64,000 nt of DNA from UBA10649 sp963793105 (lineage in GTDB: Bacteria > Actinomycetota > Actinomycetes > S36-B12), in the NCBI GenBank assembly GCA_963793105.1, contig CAWBZB010000006.1:62001-126000 (forward strand), given 5' to 3'. The notes below the pieces were generated by a model. That model did no database searches. It saw only the letters and a list, made by a program, of their open reading frames with translations, and was not told the DNA's origin. This document shows, piece after piece, positions 1 to 8,495 of the stretch; within the stretch, counting starts at the first letter, position 1; every line of letters begins with the position of its first letter. The translations under genes and the position numbers were made by a program.

Positions 1-440
1 GGGTTGTCGTCCGGCACCCGTTCCCAGGCGCGCACAGCGTCGTAGGTGAGGTAGCCGACCAGGCCGCCGGTCAGTGGCGGGAGTCCCGGAAGGGGGTCGG
101 TGCGCAGCAGGTCGACCGTGTCCCGCAAGGCCTCGACGGCGCTTCCGCCCCCGGGGACCCCGCGAGGTGCGCGCCCGAGCCAGACCGCCTCGTCTCCCCG
201 CTGGGTCAGCATCGCGGCGCACCTCACCCCGATGAAGGAGTAGCGCGACCAGTTGCGTCCCTGCTCGGCCGACTCCAGCAGGAACGTCCCGGCGCGGTCG
301 CCGCACAGCGCCTCGAACAGCCCCACCGCGGTGATGCCGTCGGCCAGCAGGCGGCGCACGACCGGGATGACGCGACGTTCCTGGGCCAGGCGCCGGAAGC
401 TCTCGAGGTCGGGCGCGACGACCCCGGTGAAGTCGGTCAT
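1..440 (-). CDS. trpE: Anthranilate synthase component I, N-terminal part (TrpE)
   Basis: TrpE makes anthranilate from chorismate with ammonia supplied by TrpG, the first step of tryptophan synthesis in the cytoplasm. The window holds about 146 N-terminal residues; the C-terminal chorismate-binding half lies beyond the left edge. The visible part carries the tryptophan feedback motif FLLES followed by NWSRYSFIG near residues 53-70, and GGLVGYLTYDAVR near residue 125, both typical of TrpE. The ATG overlaps the hisI stop in an ATGA, so translation is probably coupled to hisI. Identity is firm; only the truncation limits what can be said. Confidence 0.9.
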   Translation of the reverse strand, partial: MTDFTGVVAPDLESFRRLAQERRVIPVVRRLLADGITAVGLFEALCGDRAGTFLLESAEQGRNWSRYSFIGVRCAAMLTQRGDEAVWLGRAPRGVPGGGSAVEALRDTVDLLRTDPLPGLPPLTGGLVGYLTYDAVRAWERVPDDN

Positions 441-799
441 CGGGTCACCACGGAGTCGAGTTCGAGCCGATCGGCGTCGAAGCACGTGCGGTCACCGGTG
501 TGGCAGGCGCCTCCGGTCTGCTCGACGAGCAGGAGCAGGGTGTCCGCGTCGCAGTCCAGGCGCGCCTCGCGCACCATCTGGATGTGGCCGGACGTGTCGC
601 CCTTGGCCCAGCGCTCCCCCCGGCTGCGGCTGTAGTACACCGCCCGGCCGGTCTCGAGCGTCTCCCGCAGGCTGTCGGCGGTCATCCAGGCCAGCATGAG
701 CACCTCGTGGCTGTCCCACTGCTGCGCGATCGCCGGGATGAGTCCCGCGTCATCGAAGCGCGCACGGGCGAGGAATGCGTCGATCTGCTCGGGCGACAT
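437..799 (-). CDS. hisI: Phosphoribosyl-AMP cyclohydrolase (HisI)
   Basis: HisI opens the purine ring of phosphoribosyl-AMP in the third step of histidine synthesis, using zinc and magnesium. The 120-aa product is a stand-alone cyclohydrolase without the HisE pyrophosphohydrolase domain, as is usual in Actinobacteria. It shows the metal-binding DCDADT motif, the zinc cysteines in TGGACHTGDRTCF, and SRSRGERWAKGDTSG. The ATG at 799 is the start that fits family length; a CAGAAT element lies 6 nt upstream, so the mRNA may be leaderless. It is separated from the main his operon by hisF and the plus-strand gene at 888-1529. Confidence 0.95.
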   Translation of the reverse strand: MSPEQIDAFLARARFDDAGLIPAIAQQWDSHEVLMLAWMTADSLRETLETGRAVYYSRSRGERWAKGDTSGHIQMVREARLDCDADTLLLLVEQTGGACHTGDRTCFDADRLELDSVVTR

Positions 800-887
800 G
801 CGCCCATTCTGCCGTTGGGGGCCCCGCGAGGGTCGCGGGGCTCCGACCCGACCTGCGTTGCGTCGCTCCGTGGGAGAGGATCGAGTC

Positions 888-1529
888 ATGAGCTCATCGG
901 ACGACGCCAGACGAGAACGCCGTGACCTCGCAGAGCTGATGCTCGCCATGGGCCCGGATGCGCCGACCTTGTGCGGGGAGTGGACCACCAAGGACCTGGC
1001 CGCGCATCTCGTCGTGCGGGAGTCCCGACCGGACGCCGGGGTGGGGCTGGTGTTCCCCCCGCTCGCGGGCTGGACCGACCGCGTGACTCGGGCGGCGGCC
1101 ACCCAGTCCTACCCCGAGCTGGTGCGCAAGGTGCGCACCGGACCCCCAACGCTGTCCGTCTTCTCCCTGCCGGGCGCAGAGGGCATGGCGAACCTCGTCG
1201 AGTACTTCGTGCACCACGAGGATGTCCGTCGTGCGCAGCCGGGCTGGAAGCCGCGCGAACTCCCGCCGGCACTGGCCGACGGGCTGTGGTCGCGCCTGCG
1301 ACAGCTGACGCGGCTGACGTACCGGGAGGTGCCCGTCGGCGTCACCCTCGAGCGCACCGACGGCTCCGGGGGCACCCATGTCGCCCGCTCGGGGCGGCCC
1401 GTGGTGACTCTGCGGGGAACTGCCCAGGAGCTCCTGCTGCGCAGCCACGGCCGTCGAGAGGTGATCGTCGACGTCGAAGGCACCCCGGCCGCCATCGAGG
1501 CATTCGAGGCCGCGCGCCTGCGCGTCTAG
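888..1529 (+). CDS. TIGR03085 family (maleylpyruvate isomerase N-terminal-like) metal-binding protein
   Basis: The 213-aa product matches the actinobacterial TIGR03085 family, which has a DinB/maleylpyruvate-isomerase-like four-helix fold. The N-terminal half contains LCGEWTTKDLAAHLVVRE, where the histidine is a predicted metal ligand, and the middle holds EYFVHHEDVRRAQPGW with the second histidine pair. The biochemical activity is unknown; thiol-dependent transferase chemistry (mycothiol) is the family-level guess only. The ATG at 888 follows a good GAGAGGA Shine-Dalgarno. The gene lies between hisI and hisF, facing away from hisI, and its 3' end overlaps hisF tail to tail by 4 bp. Confidence 0.85.
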   Translation: MSSSDDARRERRDLAELMLAMGPDAPTLCGEWTTKDLAAHLVVRESRPDAGVGLVFPPLAGWTDRVTRAAATQSYPELVRKVRTGPPTLSVFSLPGAEGMANLVEYFVHHEDVRRAQPGWKPRELPPALADGLWSRLRQLTRLTYREVPVGVTLERTDGSGGTHVARSGRPVVTLRGTAQELLLRSHGRREVIVDVEGTPAAIEAFEAARLRV

Positions 1530-2311
1530 CTGTAGCCGACGTCGCGCACCGGGTAGCCGGCCGATGCGATGCCGGCCTTCACCTCCGCGATCGACAGCGT
1601 GCCGAAGTGGAAGACGCTGGCGGCCAGGACCGCATCCGCTCCGGCCCGCACCGCGGGCACGAAGTCCGCGACACGTCCGGCGCCTCCGCTGGCGATCAGG
1701 GGGACGCAGACCTCTCGGCGCACCAGCTCGATCAACGGGATGTCGTAGCCCGCCTCGGTCCCGTCGGCGTCCATCGAGTTCAGCAGGATCTCCCCCGCGC
1801 CCCGGCGCGCACCCTCGATCGCCCACTCCACTGCGTCGATTCCCGTGCTCTGGCGTCCTCCGTGCGTGGTCACCTCGAAGCCACTGGCCGTCTCGACACC
1901 CGCGGGGCAGCGTCGGGCATCCACGCTGAGGACGACGCACTGCGATCCGAACCGCTCGGCCGCTTCGCTCAGCAGTGTCGGGTTCCGGATGGCGGCGGTG
2001 TTGAGGCTGACCTTGTCGGCACCCGCGCGCAGCAGCCGGTTGAAGTCCTCCGGCTCCCGGACTCCGCCACCCACGGTCAGGGGGATGAAGACCGTCTCGG
2101 CCGTCCGGCTCACGACCTCGTACGTGGTCTCGCGATCGGAGCTGGACGCCGTGATGTCGAGGAACACGAGCTCGTCGGCGCCCGCCTGCCCATAGGCGGT
2201 CGCGAGGGCCACCGGATCACCCGCATCGCGCAGCTCGACGAAGTTGACCCCCTTGACGACTCGCCCCGCATCGACGTCCAGGCAGGGGATGACGCGAACG
2301 GCCACGCTCAC
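1526..2311 (-). CDS. hisF: Imidazole glycerol phosphate synthase cyclase subunit (HisF)
   Basis: HisF is the TIM-barrel cyclase that, with HisH, converts PRFAR plus ammonia to imidazole glycerol phosphate and AICAR. The 261-aa product begins RVIPCLDVDAGRVVKG with the first catalytic aspartate. It has the phosphate-binding loops LTVGGGVR and IASGGAG, and the second catalytic aspartate lies in LLNSMDADGT. The GTG at 2311 overlaps the priA stop in GTGA, giving a slightly longer N-terminus than typical; a second GTG two codons later is possible. It closes the hisD-C-B-H-priA-F operon and converges on the gene at 888-1529. Confidence 0.96.
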   Translation of the reverse strand: MSVAVRVIPCLDVDAGRVVKGVNFVELRDAGDPVALATAYGQAGADELVFLDITASSSDRETTYEVVSRTAETVFIPLTVGGGVREPEDFNRLLRAGADKVSLNTAAIRNPTLLSEAAERFGSQCVVLSVDARRCPAGVETASGFEVTTHGGRQSTGIDAVEWAIEGARRGAGEILLNSMDADGTEAGYDIPLIELVRREVCVPLIASGGAGRVADFVPAVRAGADAVLAASVFHFGTLSIAEVKAGIASAGYPVRDVGYS

Positions 2312-3090
2312 GGGCGCGGAGGTCCCCACTCGTACGGGTCGAATCGAGGCTCGATGGCGGCGATCGCCTCGGCCAGCGAGAACGCGCCGTCGTAGAGCGC
2401 GCGGCCGACGATGGCGCCCTCGATCCCGTGCGGGACCATGTCGGCCAGCTTGTGGAGGTCCTCCAGCTTCGCGATGCCCCCGGAGGCGACGATCGGTCGA
2501 TCCGTCGCCTCGCACACCTGCTTGAGCAGGTGGAAGTTCGGCCCGTGCATCGTCCCGTCCTTGGCCACGTCGGTCACCACGTATCGCGCGCAGCCGGCGG
2601 CGTCCAGGCGGCCCAGCGTCTCCCACAGGTCCCCACCCTCCTGCGTCCATCCGCGCGCAGCCAGCGTCGTACCGCGAACGTCCAGCCCGACGGCGATCCG
2701 TTCGCCATGCTCGCGAATCACGCGCTCGGTCCAGTCGGGATCCTCGAGCGCAGCGGTCCCGAGGTTGACGCGTTCACAGCCCGTGGCGAGCGCGCGGGTG
2801 AGTGAGGCGTCATCTCGGATTCCGCCGGAGAGCTCCACCCGCACCTGTGACCGGACGTCGTGCACGACCTGTGCGAGCAGGTCCGCGTTGCTGCCTCGCC
2901 CGAAGGCCGCGTCGAGGTCCACCAGGTGGATCCACTCGGCTCCCTGCTCGACCCAGGACCGGGCCGCGTCGACCGGCGACCCGTAGTTCGTCTCCGTCCC
3001 GGCCTTGCCCTGAACCAGCCGCACGGCCTGGCCGTCCGCGACATCGACTGCGGGCAGCAGGACCAGGGCCTTCGGCGGGGAAGTCATCAC
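2308..3090 (-). CDS. priA: PriA, bifunctional HisA/TrpF isomerase
   Basis: This TIM-barrel isomerase acts on ProFAR in histidine synthesis. In Actinobacteria that lack a separate trpF, the same enzyme also performs the phosphoribosylanthranilate isomerase step of tryptophan synthesis. The 260-aa product shows the PriA-type loop LDVRGTTLAARGWTQEGG with the Arg and Trp that switch between the two substrates, the N-terminal catalytic Asp in LLPAVDVADG, and the second Asp in VVTDVAKDG. It sits between hisH and hisF and starts 27 bp after the hisH stop. No trpF is visible in the window, which fits the dual role but does not prove it. Confidence 0.92.
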   Translation of the reverse strand: MMTSPPKALVLLPAVDVADGQAVRLVQGKAGTETNYGSPVDAARSWVEQGAEWIHLVDLDAAFGRGSNADLLAQVVHDVRSQVRVELSGGIRDDASLTRALATGCERVNLGTAALEDPDWTERVIREHGERIAVGLDVRGTTLAARGWTQEGGDLWETLGRLDAAGCARYVVTDVAKDGTMHGPNFHLLKQVCEATDRPIVASGGIAKLEDLHKLADMVPHGIEGAIVGRALYDGAFSLAEAIAAIEPRFDPYEWGPPRP

Positions 3091-3117
3091 CCGGCGAGCC
3101 TACCCAACCGCCCACAG

Positions 3118-3750
3118 CTAGCGGACCGAGCGGACCCACGCCTCAAGCAGCGTCGCCCCGGCATCGCCGGACTTCTCCGGATGGAACTGCGTGGCGCACA
3201 GGGGGCCGTTCTCGACCGCGGAGACGAAGTCCTCGCCGTGGTGTGTCCAACTGACCAGGGGCGACACCCGGCGCACGTCCAGCCGGCCCAGGGTCCACTT
3301 CGTCACTCCATAGGAGTGGACGAAGTAGAAGCGCTCGTCGCGGACGTCAGCGAAGAGGGTCGAGCCCGCCGGCGCCTTGACCGTGTTCCAGCCCATGTGC
3401 GGCAGGACGTCGGCCTGGAGGCGCTCGACCACTCCCGGCCACTCGCCCAGGCCCTCGGTCTCCAGGTCGTGCTCCACCCCTCGGTCGAAGAGCACCTGCA
3501 TGCCGACGCAGATCCCCAGCACGGGGCGGCCGCCGGCGAGTCGCCGGTCCACGATCACGTCGCCGCGCACGGCCCGGATTCCGGCCATGCACGCCGCATA
3601 GGCACCCACCCCGGGAACCACCAGTGCATCCGCCGCCATCGCCGTGTCGAAGTCGTCGGAGACCGCGACGTCGGCGCCGACCCGCTCGAGGGCCCGCTGC
3701 GCCGACCGGAGGTTTCCCGATCCGTAGTCGAGGATGACGACGGAGGTCAC
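3118..3750 (-). CDS. hisH: Imidazole glycerol phosphate synthase glutaminase subunit (HisH)
   Basis: HisH hydrolyses glutamine and passes ammonia to HisF. The 210-aa class I glutamine amidotransferase has the nucleophile Cys in LGICVGMQVLF near residue 83 and the catalytic His/Glu pair in QFHPEKSG near the C-terminus. The oxyanion region PGVGAYAACM is also present. The GTG start at 3750 overlaps the hisB stop (GTGA), giving the family-typical beginning VVILDYGSGNLRS. Position between hisB and priA is the usual actinobacterial order. Confidence 0.96.
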   Translation of the reverse strand: MTSVVILDYGSGNLRSAQRALERVGADVAVSDDFDTAMAADALVVPGVGAYAACMAGIRAVRGDVIVDRRLAGGRPVLGICVGMQVLFDRGVEHDLETEGLGEWPGVVERLQADVLPHMGWNTVKAPAGSTLFADVRDERFYFVHSYGVTKWTLGRLDVRRVSPLVSWTHHGEDFVSAVENGPLCATQFHPEKSGDAGATLLEAWVRSVR

Positions 3751-4349
3751 GACACCGGCGGGGTGAGAGTCCCCTTGGTCGACGGGACGCCCACGACCCG
3801 CGGGTCGAGCATGACGGCGTCCCGGAGCGATCGGGCGACGGACTTGAACTGCGCCTCCACGACATGGTGGGCGTTCCGCCCTGACAGCACCCGAACGTGG
3901 AGGGTGATCTGCGCGGTGGCGACGATCGACTCCCAGATGTGCCGGGTCAGGGTGGTGTCGTAGCTGCCGATCAACTCCACGAGATCGGGCTCCTCGTGGA
4001 CGAGGTAGGGGCGCCCCGACAGATCCACGGCCGACTGCACGAGGCACTCGTCGAGCGGTACCAGCGCATCCCCGTAGCGACGAAGGCCCGCGCGATCCCC
4101 CAGCGCCTCGTTGATCGCCTGGCCCACGGCGAGCGAGGTGTCCTCGACCGTGTGATGCGCATCGACGTCGAGGTCGCCGCTCGTGCGGACGACGAGGTCG
4201 AGGCCGCCGTGCTTGGCGAGCTGGGCGAGCATGTGGTCGAAGAAGGGCACGCCGGTCTCGATCGTGCTGGCTCCGGTGCCGTCGAGCTCGAGCTCGACGA
4301 GCACGCTGCTCTCCTTGGTGCTGCGCTCGACGCGAGCGGTGCGACTCAT
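3747..4349 (-). CDS. hisB: Imidazoleglycerol-phosphate dehydratase (HisB)
   Basis: HisB dehydrates imidazole glycerol phosphate to imidazole acetol phosphate, using manganese. The 200-aa product is the stand-alone dehydratase without a histidinol-phosphatase domain. It carries the two diagnostic metal-binding motifs DAHHTVED and NAHHVVEAQFKS, and the FFDHML motif near residue 42. It overlaps hisC upstream (ATGA) and hisH downstream (GTGA) by 4 bp each, so the operon is probably translationally coupled. Confidence 0.97.
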   Translation of the reverse strand: MSRTARVERSTKESSVLVELELDGTGASTIETGVPFFDHMLAQLAKHGGLDLVVRTSGDLDVDAHHTVEDTSLAVGQAINEALGDRAGLRRYGDALVPLDECLVQSAVDLSGRPYLVHEEPDLVELIGSYDTTLTRHIWESIVATAQITLHVRVLSGRNAHHVVEAQFKSVARSLRDAVMLDPRVVGVPSTKGTLTPPVS

Positions 4350-5470
4350 GTGCGACCTTCCTCATTGTCGGAGCTGGTCGTGTCGAGCAGCGCCCTCCTG
4401 AACATATCGTTCTCCGCGGGCGTCCCGACCGAGACCCGCAGCCACCCGTCCGGGCCGGTCTGCCGGATGAGCACCCCGCGCTCGAGCAGTCGGCTCCAGA
4501 CGGCTCCTCGATCCTCGAACATGCCGAAGAGGATGAAGTTGGCGTCACTCGGGGTCACGGTGAACCCGTGCTCGGCGAGCCAGCTCGCCAGCTGGTCACG
4601 CTCCTGGCGCAGGAGGTCTACCTGAGCCTGGAGGAGGCCGGCATGCCTGAGGGCCGTGATGGCGACCGCCTGGGTCACCGCGGACAGGTGGTACGGCAGC
4701 CGCACGACCTTCAGGGTCTCGACGACTCGCGGGTCCGCGACGAGGGCGTAGCCCACGCGGGCGCCCGCCAAGGCGAACGCCTTGCTCATCGTGCGGGTCA
4801 CGACCAGGTTCGGCAGCTCCTCGAACAGCTCGCACGCGCTGGGCACGCCGTCGTGCCGGAACTCGGCATAGGCCTCGTCGACGACGACCATCGCCTCGAC
4901 GGCGAGCGCCGCCGTGGCGACGGACCGGATATCGGCCTGCGCCAGCGCGGTCCCGGTGGGGTTGTTGGGCGACGTCAGCAGCACGAGAGCGGGGCGACGG
5001 CGGTGGATGATGTCGATCGCGGAAGCCACATCGATGCCGAAGTCCTCGGTTCGCGGGTAGGTCTCGTACTCGGTGAAGGTGTCGCGCGCGTACTCCGGGT
5101 ACATCGAATAGGTGGGATCGAACGTGATCGCTCGCCGGCCCGGGCCGCCGAAGGCGAGAAAGAGGTGGTGCATCACCTCGTTCGAGCCGTTCGCCGCCCA
5201 GACCTGGTCCCGCGCGACCCGAACACCAGATTCCTGCGCGATGTAGTCCGCCAGTGCCTGACGCAGCGCCTCGGCGTCCCGGTCGGGGTAGCGATTGAGG
5301 CCGACGGCCGCCGCCGCGACGGCCTCGCCCATGGCCGTGGCGATCTCCTCCGGAAGCGGGAAGGGATTCTCGTTGACGTTGAGCCGCGCGTCGACGTCGA
5401 GCTGCGGTGCGCCGTACGAGGCGACGCCCACCAGGTCCGCGCGGATCGGGGGCACGAATTCTGCGCTCAC
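4346..5470 (-). CDS. hisC: Histidinol-phosphate aminotransferase (HisC)
   Basis: HisC is a PLP-dependent class I/II aminotransferase that converts imidazole acetol phosphate to histidinol phosphate. The 374-aa protein has the LNVNENPFPLP N-terminal motif, the PLP-contacting SPNNPTGT and VVDEAYAEF segments, the Schiff-base lysine in TRTMSKAFALAGARVGY, and a C-terminal LRVSVGTPAEN arginine motif. The GTG at 5470 overlaps the hisD stop (GTGA) and is the first start that gives the usual HisC N-terminus; the same frame stays open further upstream, but there it is only a shadow of hisD. Confidence 0.96.
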   Translation of the reverse strand: MSAEFVPPIRADLVGVASYGAPQLDVDARLNVNENPFPLPEEIATAMGEAVAAAAVGLNRYPDRDAEALRQALADYIAQESGVRVARDQVWAANGSNEVMHHLFLAFGGPGRRAITFDPTYSMYPEYARDTFTEYETYPRTEDFGIDVASAIDIIHRRRPALVLLTSPNNPTGTALAQADIRSVATAALAVEAMVVVDEAYAEFRHDGVPSACELFEELPNLVVTRTMSKAFALAGARVGYALVADPRVVETLKVVRLPYHLSAVTQAVAITALRHAGLLQAQVDLLRQERDQLASWLAEHGFTVTPSDANFILFGMFEDRGAVWSRLLERGVLIRQTGPDGWLRVSVGTPAENDMFRRALLDTTSSDNEEGRT

Positions 5471-6789
5471 GCGCGGTCGCCGCCCGGCGTCAGGCGGACG
5501 CGGATCGCGTCGCCGTGGCCGGGAAGGTCCTCCGCCGCCGACAGCGCCAGCACATGAGGCGCGACGTCGCGCAACGCCTCCTCGTCGTATTCGACGATGT
5601 GCGTCCCGCGCAGGAAGGACTGGACCGACAGTCCGGACGAGTGGCGTGCCGAGCCCGCGGTCGGCAGCACGTGGTTCGAGCCGGCGGCATAGTCTCCGAG
5701 CGACACCGGTGAGTAGGTGCCGACGAAGATCGCCCCCGCATTGCGCACCCGCATGGCCCAGTCGCGCGCGTCCCGCGTGTGGATCTCCAGGTGCTCCGCC
5801 GCGTACGCGTCCACGAGCCGCAGGCCGGCCTCGAGGTCGTCGACCAGCAGGATCGCGCTCTGGACCCCGGCGAGGGCCTCGCTCACCCGCTCCACGTGCT
5901 TGGTGGCCGCCACCTGGGCGACGATCTCGGCGAGCACCGCGTCGGCCAGGACCTCGGAGTCGGTGACGAGGACCGCCGCGGCCACCACGTCGTGCTCCGC
6001 CTGGCTGATCAGGTCCGCGGCCACGTGGGCGGCATCGGCGGTGTCGTCGGCCAGGATGACCACCTCCGTGGGGCCGGCCTCGGAGTCGATGCCGATCACC
6101 CCCTGCAACGCCCGCTTGGCCGCGGTGACGTAGATGTTCCCCGGCCCGGTCACGAGGTCGACGGGTGCGCATCGTCCGCCGTCGGGAAGCTCCACGCCAT
6201 AGGCCAGCATCGCCACGGCCTGGGCACCGCCGACGGCGTAGACCTCCTCGACCCCGAGGAGCGCGCACGCGCCCAGGATCGTCGGATGCGGCCATCCGTC
6301 GAAGTCCTTCTGCGGAGGCGAGACGACGGCCAGCGAGGGGACCCCGGCGATCTGGGCGGGGACCACGTTCATGATCACGCTGCTCGGGTACACCGCCCGG
6401 CCACCGGGGACGTAGAGCCCCACCCGCTCCACCGGGAGCCAGCGCTCGGTCACGGTCCCGCCGGGAACCACCACCGTCGTGGTGTCGTGACGCCGTTGGT
6501 CCTCGTGCACCCTGCGGGCCCGCGCGATGGACTCCAGCATGGCGGCTCGCACCGCCGGATCGAGATCGTCGGCCGCCTGCTGCAGTCGCTCCACCGGTAC
6601 CCGGAGTGACGGGGGTCGGACACCGTCGAGCTTCTCTGTCCAGCGCAGGACGGCCGCCGCACCCTCGCTCCTCACGTCGCCCAGGATCGGGCGGATGTGC
6701 TCTCCGGCGTCGGCGACATCCATCGCCGCCCGCGGGACGACGGACTGCGGGTCGGCGTGCGAACCCCGTAGATCGATGCGGCGAATCAC
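5467..6789 (-). CDS. hisD: Histidinol dehydrogenase (HisD)
   Basis: HisD carries out the last two oxidations of histidine synthesis (histidinol to histidine) with NAD and zinc. The 440-aa length is normal. The family motifs VGLYVPGGRA, GPGNIYVTAAKRA, SEAGPTEVVILAD and EHLEIHTRDA are present. It is the first gene of the his operon. The GTG start at 6789 lies 6 nt after a TAAGGT element with no Shine-Dalgarno, so the message is probably leaderless. Only 19 bp separate it from the divergent LON-domain gene. Confidence 0.97.
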   Translation of the reverse strand: MIRRIDLRGSHADPQSVVPRAAMDVADAGEHIRPILGDVRSEGAAAVLRWTEKLDGVRPPSLRVPVERLQQAADDLDPAVRAAMLESIARARRVHEDQRRHDTTTVVVPGGTVTERWLPVERVGLYVPGGRAVYPSSVIMNVVPAQIAGVPSLAVVSPPQKDFDGWPHPTILGACALLGVEEVYAVGGAQAVAMLAYGVELPDGGRCAPVDLVTGPGNIYVTAAKRALQGVIGIDSEAGPTEVVILADDTADAAHVAADLISQAEHDVVAAAVLVTDSEVLADAVLAEIVAQVAATKHVERVSEALAGVQSAILLVDDLEAGLRLVDAYAAEHLEIHTRDARDWAMRVRNAGAIFVGTYSPVSLGDYAAGSNHVLPTAGSARHSSGLSVQSFLRGTHIVEYDEEALRDVAPHVLALSAAEDLPGHGDAIRVRLTPGGDRA

Positions 6790-6794
6790 GCGAC

Positions 6795-6801
6795 TACCTT
6801 A
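6795..6801. promoter_or_regulatory. Overlapping bidirectional -10 elements for hisD and the LON-domain gene
   Basis: The 7-bp stretch TACCTTA reads TACCTT on the plus strand, 8 nt before the ATG at 6809, and TAAGGT on the minus strand, 6 nt before the hisD GTG at 6789. Both fit the actinobacterial TANNNT -10 pattern, and both starts lack a Shine-Dalgarno. One promoter element therefore appears to drive two divergent leaderless transcripts. This is inferred from sequence only. Confidence 0.6.
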
Positions 6802-6808
6802 CGCTGCC

Positions 6809-7483
6809 ATGGTGCCCGTGGTCCTTCCGCTGTTCCCCCTGAACACGCCCCTGGTCCCGGGTCTGGTCCTCCCCCTCCACATCTTCGAGCCCCGGTACCG
6901 GGAGCTCGTCGAGGAGTTGCTCGCCATCCCCGACGAGGACGACCGGGAGTTCGGGATCGTCGCCGTGCGCGACGGACGCGACGTCGCGAGGGACGGCCTG
7001 GCCGCCCTGTACCCGGTGGGCACTGCGACCGTGCTGCGTCAGGCGGTCCGGCTCGACGACGGCCGATTCGACGTCGTCACGACGGGGAGCCGACGGTTCC
7101 GGCTCGTCGACCTCGATGACCGCGCACCCCTTCTGCGCGGCGCCGTCGACTTCCTCGAGGACGTCGAGGACCCCTCCGACGCACTGCTCTCCGGCCCCGT
7201 CGCGACCCGCTTCCGCGAGTACCGCGCCGCCCTCAGCGGCCAGGTCGTCGCCGCCACCGATCCTGACGACGACCTGCCCGGCGACCCCACCGTCCTGTCC
7301 TACCTCGTCACGGCCGCCATGGTCCTTCCCGCCGATGAACGCCAGATCCTGCTCTCCGCATCGTCGACGGCCGAACGACTGACCCTCGCCAGGGCGCTGC
7401 TCGCACGTGAGACGACGCTCATCTCCGCCCTGTCGGCCGTTCCGGCACTGGACGTGCCCGGCGTGGCGCCATCGGTGAACTGA
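6809..7483 (+). CDS. LON peptidase substrate-binding domain protein
   Basis: The 224-aa product consists of the LON N-terminal (PUA-like) substrate-binding domain alone, without the AAA ATPase or protease domains. The diagnostic start PLFPLNTPLVPGLVLPLHIF and FEPRYRELVEELL are at residues 5-40. Such stand-alone LON-domain proteins are widespread in Actinobacteria and their role is unclear; substrate recognition or RNA/protein binding is inferred. The start has no Shine-Dalgarno and lies 8 nt after a TACCTT element. ybaK follows 1 bp after the stop. Confidence 0.88.
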   Translation: MVPVVLPLFPLNTPLVPGLVLPLHIFEPRYRELVEELLAIPDEDDREFGIVAVRDGRDVARDGLAALYPVGTATVLRQAVRLDDGRFDVVTTGSRRFRLVDLDDRAPLLRGAVDFLEDVEDPSDALLSGPVATRFREYRAALSGQVVAATDPDDDLPGDPTVLSYLVTAAMVLPADERQILLSASSTAERLTLARALLARETTLISALSAVPALDVPGVAPSVN

Positions 7484-7484
7484 C

Positions 7485-7970
7485 ATGGCACGGAACGAGC
7501 AGGGCACTCGAGCAACCGTCGCTCTCACCCGCGCCGGCGTGGCCTTCACCACCCATGCCTACGCGCACGACCCGCGCCACGCGAACTTCGGGGAGGAGGC
7601 GGTCGCCGCCCTGGGGCTCTCTGTGGACGAGGTGTTCAAGACCCTGCTCGCAAGGGTCGACGGCTCTCCCGTGGTCGCCGTCGTGCCGGTCTCGGGGACC
7701 CTCGATCTCAAGGCGCTTGCCTCGGCGGCCGGCGGCCGGCGCGCGGAGATGTGCGATCCGGCCACGGCCCAGCGACTCACCGGCTACGTGATCGGCGGAA
7801 TCTCGCCGATCGGCCAGACGCGCTCCCTGCCCACTTTCATCGACCAGACCGCCCTCTCGCTCGACCGCGTGTATGTCAGCGGCGGGCGACGAGGCCTCGA
7901 TATCGGTCTTGCGCCGGACGACCTGGTGGCGGCGACCGCCGCGACGTGTGGTCCGATCGCTCGGCGCTAG
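7485..7970 (+). CDS. ybaK: Cys-tRNA(Pro)/Cys-tRNA(Cys) deacylase, YbaK/EbsC family
   Basis: The 161-aa product is a stand-alone trans-editing deacylase that removes cysteine mischarged onto tRNA(Pro). Family features are TTHAYAHDPRHANFGEEA near the N-terminus, the DEVFKTLLA segment with the conserved lysine, and GYVIGGISPIGQ with the GGISP loop. It is probably co-transcribed with the LON-domain gene (1 bp gap). Its last codon overlaps the convergent membrane-protein gene by 4 bp. Confidence 0.92.
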   Translation: MARNEQGTRATVALTRAGVAFTTHAYAHDPRHANFGEEAVAALGLSVDEVFKTLLARVDGSPVVAVVPVSGTLDLKALASAAGGRRAEMCDPATAQRLTGYVIGGISPIGQTRSLPTFIDQTALSLDRVYVSGGRRGLDIGLAPDDLVAATAATCGPIARR

Positions 7971-8488
7971 GACGTCCGGGCGTCCCGTCGCGCGGATCGG
8001 ACCTCCTTGACCCAGTCGCCCAGCGCCAGGATCGTGACGACGCCCGCCGACGCGAGCGCCCACATCACGAACATGCCGGGCATCGACACACGCAGGGGAG
8101 CATCGACCACGAGATCCTCGGTCGTCGTCGCACTGAGCCCCTCGATATCGACCGAGCCCAGTCGGGTCCCGACGAACCACATGGCCAGGGTGCCGACGGA
8201 GCTGGCCAGCAGCGCGGCGATCAGGACGCTCAGCAGGTGGTCCCGGCGCATGTTGGCCAGCCCGATGGTGATCGCCACTCCGGCGATCGCCGCCAGCAGC
8301 CCGAAGGCGACGTCGGAGGCCAGATACCCCTCGGGCTGGTAGGTCTCCGGGTAGCTGATCCCGGGTCGGACCACCAGCGGGACACTGGGCGCCAGCTGCC
8401 ACCAGACCACGCCCAGCGCCACACCACTCACGGCGCCCACGATGAGCCCGGCGAGGATGACCGCCGATGCGTTTCGTCGCGTGCTCAT
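7967..8488 (-). CDS. Predicted four-helix membrane protein
   Basis: The 173-aa protein has four hydrophobic segments: roughly residues 8-30 (VILAGLIVGAVSGVALGVVW), 60-78, 86-105 and 140-158. A polar loop of about 30 residues lies between the first and second, and a short basic tail ends the protein. This resembles the DUF2567-type membrane proteins often found near actinobacterial dnaE1, but I cannot confirm the family. Function is unknown. It starts 7 bp after the dnaE1 stop, so it is probably the tail gene of that transcription unit. Confidence 0.75.
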   Translation of the reverse strand: MSTRRNASAVILAGLIVGAVSGVALGVVWWQLAPSVPLVVRPGISYPETYQPEGYLASDVAFGLLAAIAGVAITIGLANMRRDHLLSVLIAALLASSVGTLAMWFVGTRLGSVDIEGLSATTTEDLVVDAPLRVSMPGMFVMWALASAGVVTILALGDWVKEVRSARRDARTS

Positions 8489-8495
8489 GGGCGCC

